This document shows, in pieces, positions 1 through 6,579 of a stretch of 6,758 nt of DNA. A program made the translations under genes and the position numbers. Under the pieces are notes generated by a model. The model was not told the origin of the DNA. It saw only the letters and a program-made list of their open reading frames with translations, and searched no databases. Origin of the DNA: Akkermansiaceae bacterium UBA5688 (GTDB taxonomy: Bacteria; Verrucomicrobiota; Verrucomicrobiia; Verrucomicrobiales; Akkermansiaceae); contig DIHU01000227.1 of the NCBI GenBank assembly GCA_002420315.1, positions 1 to 6,758 of the forward strand. The letters are read 5' to 3'. Each line of letters begins with the position of its first letter. Within the stretch, counting starts at the first letter, position 1.

Positions 1-128
1 CCCACCCGACCGGGGGAAGAACTGGCTGATTTATTCGGCCTTGGCAAGATTCTATAACCCTGATCAGGTCACCTGAAACTCAGTAAACGGTCGATTATAT
101 ATGCCGAATTCTCGTCAAGTTTGGTCGC

Positions 129-188
129 CGATTCACCCCTCCCCTTTCCTCATTCGGGGATGCTGCGTATGTGAATCGCTAGTTCACA
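129..188. repeat. Nested inverted repeats in the intergenic region (TTCAC/GTGAA motif, three copies)
   Basis: CGATTCAC at 129-136 is a perfect 8-bp inverted match to GTGAATCG at 171-178. Inside it, TCCCC (140-144) can pair with GGGGA (156-160). A third copy of the motif, TTCACA at 183-188, pairs with TGTGAA at 170-175, so the central arm can form either of two exclusive hairpins. The base matches are seen directly. Whether this is a structured RNA, an operator or chance is not known. A weak plus-strand promoter-like pair (CTGAAA at 73-78, 17 bp, TATATA at 96-101) lies upstream, with four of six consensus bases in each box. Confidence 0.35.
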
Positions 189-255
189 AATCTAAGTGAC
201 ACAAAGCGTGTAATTGGCTTCGGATGGCCCATATAAGCGGCCTCATATCCCGATA

Positions 256-275
256 GGGACGAGTATCGTCTTTCT
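256..275 (+). terminator. Weak terminator-like hairpin (plus strand)
   Basis: GACGA (258-262) pairs with TCGTC (266-270) around a 3-base loop and is followed by TTTCT, with possible G-U extension at the base. The stem is short and the T-tract is interrupted, so this is only a weak candidate. It could terminate a plus-strand transcript entering from the left or starting near 108. CGATA (251-255) can alternatively pair with TATCG (264-268), which would disrupt it. On the minus strand no T-tract follows, so it is not an obvious terminator for the operon. Confidence 0.2.
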
Positions 276-325
276 ATTCGCAACAGAGCCTAGATGATAT
301 TACAAAATCTTCGGAAAACCATCTT

Positions 326-1582
326 TTACTCCGGAGTTTCCTCTTGAGGGATCAGCACAGGAGAGTGTGCCAAATGGTAGACAGCTCCGTTGGCATCCTC
401 AATCTTATGAGCTCCGTTCTTTGGTCTGCCAAGACGACCATGCGAAGTCTGTCCCCATCCGAAAATCATATCGCCCGCCACCACAAAAACGTTGTTCGCC
501 ATTGAGTCAATTTTAGTAACTTTTTCGGGAAGTTCGACTTTGCGAGGCACCCTCACATCGATCCTCTCGGCTGGAGGTCCAATTCCCAGCTGTCCCGAAA
601 TCATTGTGTGAAGTCCCCAAGTGAAGACCTCTCCTGTCTCGGTGAATACAACCGTATGGCGAGAGCCAGCGGCTACAGCTGATAGTTTATTCGGAATATT
701 TTCAAATAGGGTTGGCCGAACAAAGTCATCAAAATTTTCTACCGGAAAATGCCCCTTTCTACCACTTCCCCAACCCCAAAGCCGGCCTTCTAGGTCGACT
801 CCAAAGCTCGTATGCACTCCTACTGCGATGTATTTTATTTTACTTGCCAACGGAACTTTTATGGGGATTGGACTCGACTCTACTTCGATACCAAGCTGTC
901 CATGACGATTGGAGCCACACGCAAACACCTCGCCATTCTCGGTCAAAAAGAGTGAATGGGTGTTCTGCCCGGCTGCAACTTGAATTACTTTCTTCGCCAA
1001 TAACGCCTTGATTAGCTTGGGCTCTTCAAGCGTCTCGGCAGTTTGGTGCCCAAGAACTTCGGTATCACCCACACCCATCGAGAACACTCTGCCCCCCTCT
1101 GTGAGTACAAGAGCGTGAGCCGAGCCGATAGCAACTGAATTCACTTTTCCAGGAATCGGAACGTGTGTGGCAATCCGGCGTTGCTTCTTATCACCTAAAC
1201 CTAGCTGCCCGTGGTTGTTCGGCCCCCACATAAATAGTTCTCCATCCTCGGTAATGGCGGCTCCATCATTCTGACCAGAAGCGATGGAGACTATTTTCAA
1301 CCCTTCCAACCCCTGAACTTTTCGACGTCCAGGGTTGTAGTCTGCTTGAGCTAGAATCGAATGTATATCCTTACCAGGAAGAACCATTTTATCAATCTTA
1401 CGACCTAGCTTTCCACCCACATACGTCTTCCCACCCTTCTCGGCTTTGTGAAGGTCTTGCCCCATGCTGAGAACCTCACCACCCGCAGTTAAAATGTAGG
1501 TATGGTGATTCCCTCCAGCTACATCAGGCAAAGCCAATGCGAGATTTGGTAAAAGCCCCAAAAAAATAATAAACCGGAACAT
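326..1582 (-). CDS. Exported RCC1-repeat seven-bladed beta-propeller protein
   Basis: This 418-residue protein begins with a signal peptide (basic R3, hydrophobic run to about residue 16, likely cleavage after A17 in ALA|LPD), so it is predicted to leave the cytoplasm. Seven RCC1-type blades follow, each with a 'GxxHT..LT..GEVF.WG...HGQLG' core, starting near residues 21, 101, 151, 203, 253, 304 and 361. Good examples are GELFMWGPNNHGQLGLG (114-130) and GEVFACGSNRHGQLGI (217-232). Seven blades match the RCC1 fold, a protein- or ligand-binding propeller; eukaryotic RCC1 is a nuclear exchange factor and that role is not implied here. The first interval is about 80 residues instead of about 50 because of a Lys/Gly-rich insertion around 42-95. 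The last gene of the operon, it starts 6 bp after the receptor's stop codon with no clear Shine-Dalgarno sequence, which suggests translational coupling. The fold is well supported; the binding partner is unknown. Confidence 0.9.
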   Translation of the reverse strand: MFRFIIFLGLLPNLALALPDVAGGNHHTYILTAGGEVLSMGQDLHKAEKGGKTYVGGKLGRKIDKMVLPGKDIHSILAQADYNPGRRKVQGLEGLKIVSIASGQNDGAAITEDGELFMWGPNNHGQLGLGDKKQRRIATHVPIPGKVNSVAIGSAHALVLTEGGRVFSMGVGDTEVLGHQTAETLEEPKLIKALLAKKVIQVAAGQNTHSLFLTENGEVFACGSNRHGQLGIEVESSPIPIKVPLASKIKYIAVGVHTSFGVDLEGRLWGWGSGRKGHFPVENFDDFVRPTLFENIPNKLSAVAAGSRHTVVFTETGEVFTWGLHTMISGQLGIGPPAERIDVRVPRKVELPEKVTKIDSMANNVFVVAGDMIFGWGQTSHGRLGRPKNGAHKIEDANGAVYHLAHSPVLIPQEETPE

Positions 1583-1588
1583 AATTAT

Positions 1589-4054
1589 CTAGAATTGAAT
1601 TTTTGCACCCAAAGAATATGTCCGTCCTAGCTGGTAGGGGTTGGCAATACTTACGGGAACATTGGGAATCCGACTGAAAAGATTGTCGATTCTTAAATCA
1701 AGGCTGATGTCGCCAAATTTCTCGGTCTCCCACCGATAGTTAATCGAGCTATCGATAATAAATTGAGTTTTCAGCATAATGTCTTCATAAAGATCAAAGC
1801 CTCCTCCGGAAATGCCATTTTCGTCAACTGTATCGCCAGTAAAGTTGACCGTTTCATAGCTATCACGAAATCTTCCACGGAAGCCCAAGGTCAGACGATT
1901 ATCCAACCAAGTGGAGACCCACCCAAAAGCGACAAAGAAAGGAACATTAAAGTTTGACCTCTGTACTTCCAAATCCGAATAATTAACTAAGTCGCCATTA
2001 TAGTAAACCCGTTCGTCTTCCAGCTCGATATTCGTATTAGAAAAAAAATTGTCAGTGCCCGGTGCGATGAAATTTTCTGAGAAACTGGTCGATGCCATGA
2101 AACGGTGGTTCTTACACTGCTTGCTCCACTCCAGAGAAATAGAACGAAATTCCGAAGCACCACGATTGGTGAGTTCGTAGCGATCAAACTCGGATTCCTG
2201 CCCCAATTCATTGATTGCTAAATCCAAAATGGGTTCGGAACGAGCCAAGCCGTCTCGATTATCCCGCTGGATGGCTTTAACCCGAAATTCACCTAACTCC
2301 GACACCGGTAGAGTCAGCGCCAATGACACCTCATCAGAATAGGGCGTATTCAAATCACCATTAGCGAAAGCGGCAAACCTCCGTTGTTTGATCAATTCAA
2401 AATCCCTGAGTATGAATTGACTCCCATCGAAATCATAGCCTCGCCTGTAAACAAAACTATCAGGATTCTCCTCGCGTAGCTTATAAGCCAGTTGGTTTTT
2501 TCCGAAGTAACGACTAAAGCCTGCAGTAAAAGAAATGTCTTTAGGAAGATCAAACCGAAAACTGGTGCGTGGCGCGAAATTGTGATTCCCCAAAAAATCA
2601 TCGTATTCATAACGAACACCAGCCTTCGGAATAATCGTCAGCCAATCCTCGATCTTGGCTTCATAGCGGAATTCTGAAAACACTCCCAGTTGTAGAATAT
2701 CCGCTTCCGCATAGAACGCCCTATAGTCATTCCTTTCAGTCAAGAACTGTTCATTTTGAATGACTGATCCGCTATCAAGATTGGACCCAGAAACAGGCAA
2801 ACCAAATGTTTCCACCGCACCTCGATAGCCAAAACTATCGACCGGACGCGATCTTACCGCATTTACATGGGAAGCCTGCAGACCATAGCTGAATGCCAAA
2901 TTTTCCAAATCCGTTGTATGCTTGAAATCAAGCTGCAAGGTTTCTTGGGAAACGTCGAGGTTCCCAAACCCCCCCAGTGAACCCGAATTCCGGGTATCGG
3001 CGATCCAATCAATACTCTCTGTATTCGTGAAAATAAAGTGACTCGGGTCTTCCTCCCGGGAGTTTTCAGTCGTCGTGTAGGAAAGTGAAAAATCGAGAAC
3101 CGATGACTCTAGCTGCTTATTCCAATTCAAGCGACTACTCGACCCGCCCCCAAATTGTCGGGCGAGATTTGTCCGAAAATACTGATTCTCATAAGGAGTG
3201 AGTAAGGTCTGAAGTGTCACCACCGAAGTCTCATCAATTTCGTAACGAAGTTTTGCCATGTAATTATCCTTAATCGTAGTTCGAGTTCTTTGGCCCGCGA
3301 AATATGCACTCGAAAGAGCTCCTCGTGTCACATCGGCCTCTGCCCGGGTGTATGCCACCAGAGCGCTAATTTTTTCGTTCAATGGTATATCCAGCGCAAC
3401 TCGATTCCGCATTCGGGCAAACTCGGTTTCTCCGGGGAGAGGGTCGGAGAGATCCTCATCCGCAATGAGGTATTGAACCCAATCACTGGACGAATATTGG
3501 CTCGATAGGATCAGAGAGTATTGATCTTTGGGATCACGAGTTTCAGCACTTACCACTCCACCTAAAAACTGACCATATTCAGCGGAGACGTTTGAATCAA
3601 TCGCCTCAAATTGCTTGAGTAAATCTGCGTCAAGAAACACCGATTGAGTGTCGCCCACAGTATTATCGAAGGAACGCTGCGAAACAATATCGAGAAGACT
3701 ATTCGTTGAAACGCCATCGACAATAAAATTGTTTTCGTAAAATCGGCCACCCGAAATTGAAATCTCCGCTGGAGTTAGATCGCCCGCAGTATCGGCATTC
3801 AACCGCCCCCGGCGATCATCGAATTGAACATTAGGAAGGATTTCCAAAAGCTCATTGGGGTCGCCGGAAGCATCGCCCAAAGCCTTGATCTCTTTGCGTG
3901 TCAATTTGCGGGAACCAGTCTCACTTCGATCGAGAACCTTTGCCTCTCGATCTTCCAAGGAACTTGCAATGACAGTCACTTCTTTCAACTCCTGCACCTC
4001 CTGAGCAAGCACCAGAGGATAAGTTACCAAGATCAAAATAGCACGATTCTTCAT
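1589..4054 (-). CDS. TonB-dependent outer-membrane receptor
   Basis: This 821-residue protein is predicted to import a scarce ligand across the outer membrane using energy from TonB-ExbB-ExbD, none of which is encoded here. A signal peptide (MKNRAILILV..., likely cleavage after A17, VLA|QE) is followed by a TonB-box-like segment EVTVIA (25-30). A plug domain spans about 45-175 and includes ELLEILPNV (68-76), ISISGGRFYENNFIVDGVS (98-116) and SAEYGQFLGGVVSAETRDP (157-175). A long beta-barrel follows to a C-terminal phenylalanine (YSLGAKIQF), the usual outer-membrane insertion signal. The length is normal for the family and no frameshift is seen. There is no N-terminal carboxypeptidase-like or STN signalling domain. 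The start codon overlaps the stop of the upstream HAF gene as ATGA, so translation is probably coupled. The substrate cannot be told from the sequence; no siderophore, heme or cobalamin gene is nearby. Confidence 0.95.
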   Translation of the reverse strand: MKNRAILILVTYPLVLAQEVQELKEVTVIASSLEDREAKVLDRSETGSRKLTRKEIKALGDASGDPNELLEILPNVQFDDRRGRLNADTAGDLTPAEISISGGRFYENNFIVDGVSTNSLLDIVSQRSFDNTVGDTQSVFLDADLLKQFEAIDSNVSAEYGQFLGGVVSAETRDPKDQYSLILSSQYSSSDWVQYLIADEDLSDPLPGETEFARMRNRVALDIPLNEKISALVAYTRAEADVTRGALSSAYFAGQRTRTTIKDNYMAKLRYEIDETSVVTLQTLLTPYENQYFRTNLARQFGGGSSSRLNWNKQLESSVLDFSLSYTTTENSREEDPSHFIFTNTESIDWIADTRNSGSLGGFGNLDVSQETLQLDFKHTTDLENLAFSYGLQASHVNAVRSRPVDSFGYRGAVETFGLPVSGSNLDSGSVIQNEQFLTERNDYRAFYAEADILQLGVFSEFRYEAKIEDWLTIIPKAGVRYEYDDFLGNHNFAPRTSFRFDLPKDISFTAGFSRYFGKNQLAYKLREENPDSFVYRRGYDFDGSQFILRDFELIKQRRFAAFANGDLNTPYSDEVSLALTLPVSELGEFRVKAIQRDNRDGLARSEPILDLAINELGQESEFDRYELTNRGASEFRSISLEWSKQCKNHRFMASTSFSENFIAPGTDNFFSNTNIELEDERVYYNGDLVNYSDLEVQRSNFNVPFFVAFGWVSTWLDNRLTLGFRGRFRDSYETVNFTGDTVDENGISGGGFDLYEDIMLKTQFIIDSSINYRWETEKFGDISLDLRIDNLFSRIPNVPVSIANPYQLGRTYSLGAKIQF

Positions 4055-5487
4055 GGACTACTTACTCTGACGCGCCAAAATCCACGCGTCCTACCGAGCA
4101 AAGCCTCTTTAATTATTCCTTGCCCCACAGCTTCACCGGAATATGACTGATTAGTCACTTGTCTACCTTCACCCGAAAATCTCACCTGTTCAACAAAGGG
4201 TGAGGCTAGATCGGGAGAAAACTCTAACGCGTAGATCATGGTCAGATCAGGTCTAGTAAAACTCAGAAAAACACGATCCCTATTCACTATTAACTCAAAG
4301 TCAATTTGGTCTATGACAGAAGTTTTATCCCGATTAATCTTAAGTACAAAAGCTTCCCTCTCATTTTGATTGTTTGGATCGGGATAAATCACTGTTCCTG
4401 TAATCGTTCCTCCATCATCGGATATGGCATTCGCGTCCTCCAACCAGCCATCATCAAGATTGACCAAATCAGAAAGCGGCTGCATTCCTTCAGCCACGGT
4501 CCATATAAAAGCTTCGGTTCCCCGATCTGTCCTGCTACTACCAACAACCACTGTCCCATCAGCGCTGACCGCTCGCGCAATCGAAACCGGGTTTTCCCCA
4601 GACAACTGCCCAAGATTCTCAAAGGGCAGATCGCCAACCTTTCGATAAGCCACCTGTCCATTTTCGCTATCCCGGGCCTCTCCGACAATCGTCGTCCCAT
4701 CCTTCGAGATTCCATAGACATAGCTTGCTTTCGGAGGATCTTGTAAATCGCCGGTGGCAGTCATTATGCCGTCGGAATACCGAAATCCCTGCCGAAGCAC
4801 TCCGCCTGAATCGGATAAAGCATACCAACTGAATCCGCCAATGATCGACCCATCTCGATTCACCGCTTCAGCTGAACTGTAAGATGTTCGATTCGCCTTA
4901 TCGAGTGGACCGTTCGATAGATTTCCGATCGGGACTATCCCAGTACTAGCCGTCCACCGCCAGGCTTCAAACTCACCTGGTATCGTCTGCCCGCGTCCAC
5001 AGACCACAAGACCATCTCCAGAAATCCCAATGGCGTCCAGGTTGGCCGAAGCGAAGGAACGAAAGGAACCTCCCTGAGGTGGGCTAAGGAGCTGAATCTG
5101 ATAAGAGCCATCAGCTTGACGAGTCCACAATGCCGCCTCGTCCTTGTTGAAAAAATTCCTAGCCTCCCCAACGATCCGAAAGCCATCATCAGAAATAGCA
5201 CGTGCCGTAGCTCGTCTTCTTCCCACCTCGTTTTGAGGAAATGGAAGCACAACGAGCCCATCAGTTTCCGTCCAGATAGTGGCTGCTGTTACAGTCTCCT
5301 CTGTTTCCATTCCCCTATCCAAAGTTACGGAGGTCGAACCACAGACTGCTGATCCATCGGAACTAATTCCATACCCAGCAGAGCTCACTCGACCATCATC
5401 AGAGAGATCTCCTAGTAGGACCAGTTCACGAGCTCCAGCCACGCTGAAACCAAGACTCAAGATAAGATGAGCACGAAGCAACATCAT
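4051..5487 (-). CDS. Exported HAF-repeat protein with C-terminal FWRVRV module
   Basis: This 478-residue protein has a signal peptide (MMLLRAHLILSLGFSVAGA, cleavage likely after A19). Residues 38-366 carry seven HAF-type repeats with the core 'A.AIS.DG..VVG', usually followed by an 'AF.WT' strand. They begin at GYGISSDGSAVCG (38), ARAISDDGFRIVGEA (95), AIGISGDGLVVCGRG (152), AEAVNRDGSIIGGFS (206), VYGISKDGTTIVGEA (257), ARAVSADGTVVVGSS (304) and ANAISDDGGTITGTV (352). Such repeats are found in exported proteins of unknown function; a beta-propeller-like fold is my inference. Residues about 394-478 form a separate beta-rich module (ALEFSPDL... ending GFWRVRVSSP), like C-terminal modules of many verrucomicrobial exported proteins. 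The only two cysteines I find (C49, C163) sit at the same position of repeats 1 and 3. Second gene of the operon, it starts 45 bp after the PEP-CTERM gene and overlaps the receptor by 4 bp. Role unknown; exported location likely. Confidence 0.88.
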   Translation of the reverse strand: MMLLRAHLILSLGFSVAGARELVLLGDLSDDGRVSSAGYGISSDGSAVCGSTSVTLDRGMETEETVTAATIWTETDGLVVLPFPQNEVGRRRATARAISDDGFRIVGEARNFFNKDEAALWTRQADGSYQIQLLSPPQGGSFRSFASANLDAIGISGDGLVVCGRGQTIPGEFEAWRWTASTGIVPIGNLSNGPLDKANRTSYSSAEAVNRDGSIIGGFSWYALSDSGGVLRQGFRYSDGIMTATGDLQDPPKASYVYGISKDGTTIVGEARDSENGQVAYRKVGDLPFENLGQLSGENPVSIARAVSADGTVVVGSSRTDRGTEAFIWTVAEGMQPLSDLVNLDDGWLEDANAISDDGGTITGTVIYPDPNNQNEREAFVLKINRDKTSVIDQIDFELIVNRDRVFLSFTRPDLTMIYALEFSPDLASPFVEQVRFSGEGRQVTNQSYSGEAVGQGIIKEALLGRTRGFWRVRVSSP

Positions 5488-5492
5488 GCCAT

Positions 5493-5497
5493 CTTCC
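5493..5497 (-). promoter_or_regulatory. Ribosome binding site of the HAF-repeat gene
   Basis: GGAAG on the minus strand lies 5 bases before the first ATG (5487) and 8 bases before a second, adjacent ATG (5484). Either codon could be used; the second gives the same signal peptide minus one methionine. It is the only recognisable Shine-Dalgarno-like site at the four start codons. Confidence 0.55.
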
Positions 5498-5532
5498 AGT
5501 TTACGTCAAAATAAGGTGGAAACAAAGCAGCA

Positions 5533-6579
5533 TCACATTCTCTTCCGGTTTACTAGACATAAAATTCCGACTAGGCCAAGAATTACAGAACTTGAGGGTT
5601 CAGGAACCGCGTAGAATCCTTCACGCCCGATGGTCCAAGCCAACTCTCCACCATACCAAGTCAATTGACCTGGGCGATCATTCGCAGCCGGCCCGTCATT
5701 TAGCTCAGCTTCAGTCAGCTCAACTCTTAGGGATCCAGAAGGATTCGCGAGATCAAAGGACATTAAATAATCGGAATCGCTTTCGTAGAAATATCCTCGA
5801 CCGTCAGGAGCAGCTACAAAACCAGCAAAACCCACTCGACCATCAACATCATCAGTTAGGGATTCAATCTCAGCCGTCGTAAACAAAGTCGAACCAGTCT
5901 CCGAGGCCAAGTCCCATTTATAGATCGTATCCGTATTATTACTTCCCAAATAGAGGGCATTGTCTGAGGCTCCCAACATCCCGCTAGTCATTGAAGCTAA
6001 GGAAGCAAGATCGGCTGTGCCAATAACCGAAGAAACCGAGCCATTCACGCCAATTCCGATTATGGAATCGCTCGTCCCATCCAAAACGAATCCGTTCCCT
6101 GCCGAAGTAAAGGCACTAGCAGCAGTTAAATTGACTGATCCACCAGTCAGACTATTGAAATCAGATTGGCTTGCCAAGGTGGAAACTTCCCCAGTTGCGA
6201 TATCGACTTTGTAAGACTGGTTGTCGAAAGTATTGGAAAACACAATATTGGACCCAGCAACCGCTGCGCCATGGAACCCCCCCAAAGTATTTAGGCTCGC
6301 CGCGTTCCACTGCGAGTTTGAGGTCACGGTCCGCATCGAATCAGAAGCACCATCATACTCGATGATCGCACCTCCTCCAATCACGCGAACAAAACCGTAA
6401 GCTTTGTCACCCTTAGCTGCGACAGCGTCGAGAAAGAGACCGCGAGCATCCGATTCGAAACCAGCCTGGTTTGTTGCAGAGGGATAACTAAACACCTCAA
6501 TATAAGTAGTAGCACCAGAGGAGGAAGCGACGGTGAAAAAAATATAGGATAGCGCGAGGGTATATTTTTTCCAGAACAT
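5533..6579 (-). CDS. PEP-CTERM sorted exported protein with about 50-residue propeller-like repeats
   Basis: With the ATG at 6579 this is a 348-residue protein. It starts with a typical signal peptide (MFWKKYTLALSYIFFTVASS, cleavage likely after A23 in SGA|TT). It ends with a PEP-CTERM signal: VPEP (325-328), a hydrophobic helix (about 331-343) and a basic NRKRM tail. The family is recognised by an exosortase, which removes or processes this tail during export to the surface or exopolysaccharide matrix; no exosortase is in the window. The middle has five copies of a repeat spaced about 47-54 residues apart: MRTVTSNSQW (82), VSTLASQSDF (132), VSSVIGTADL (182), GSTLFTTAEI (229), LRVELTEAEL (284). 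Each is preceded by a strand like 'YKVDIATG' or 'YKWDLASETG', as in beta-propellers. The frame extends upstream to a GTG at 6702, but that would bury the signal peptide behind 41 extra residues, so I chose 6579. No clear ribosome binding site precedes it. Presumed first gene of the operon; ligand unknown. Confidence 0.85.
   Translation of the reverse strand: MFWKKYTLALSYIFFTVASSSGATTYIEVFSYPSATNQAGFESDARGLFLDAVAAKGDKAYGFVRVIGGGAIIEYDGASDSMRTVTSNSQWNAASLNTLGGFHGAAVAGSNIVFSNTFDNQSYKVDIATGEVSTLASQSDFNSLTGGSVNLTAASAFTSAGNGFVLDGTSDSIIGIGVNGSVSSVIGTADLASLASMTSGMLGASDNALYLGSNNTDTIYKWDLASETGSTLFTTAEIESLTDDVDGRVGFAGFVAAPDGRGYFYESDSDYLMSFDLANPSGSLRVELTEAELNDGPAANDRPGQLTWYGGELAWTIGREGFYAVPEPSSSVILGLVGILCLVNRKRM

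Larger units (their letters stand above)
1..325. other. Non-coding left flank, possibly with the 3' tip of a plus-strand gene
   Basis: I see no supportable complete gene here. Two plus-strand frames are open from the window edge. One reads PTRPGEELADLFGLGKIL and stops with TAA at 55-57. The other reads PPDRGKNWLIYSALARFYNP and a few more residues, stopping with TGA at 74-76. Either could be the last codons of a gene entering from the left and converging on the minus-strand operon, but 18-24 codons cannot decide. The rest holds a perfect 10-bp palindrome (CCTGATCAGG, 59-68) next to an 11-base inverted repeat (CAGGTCACCTG, 65-75), AT-rich sequence around 94-101, a nested inverted repeat (129-188) and a weak hairpin (256-275). 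The small ORFs inside, for example 32 codons from 101, lack ribosome binding sites. No strong rho-independent terminator for the minus-strand operon is visible. Confidence 0.5.

Noticed and set aside
113..118. Minus-strand promoter (TTGACG with TATAAT at 99-94)
   Set aside because: The two boxes are individually good but only 13 bp apart, well short of the usual 16-18, and no minus-strand start codon follows within the window.
101..199. 32-codon plus-strand ORF in the left flank
   Set aside because: No Shine-Dalgarno site, Cys/Pro/Ser-rich random-looking translation, and it overlaps the inverted repeats.
3824..4150. 108-codon plus-strand ORF across the HAF/receptor junction
   Set aside because: It is antisense to the receptor signal peptide and plug region and the HAF C-terminus, both of which match known families. 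It has no ribosome binding site that I can see.
4306..4746. 146-codon plus-strand ORF
   Set aside because: It lies entirely opposite the HAF-repeat gene, whose repeats are unmistakable in the minus frame. Its own translation has no signal peptide, domain or composition typical of a protein.
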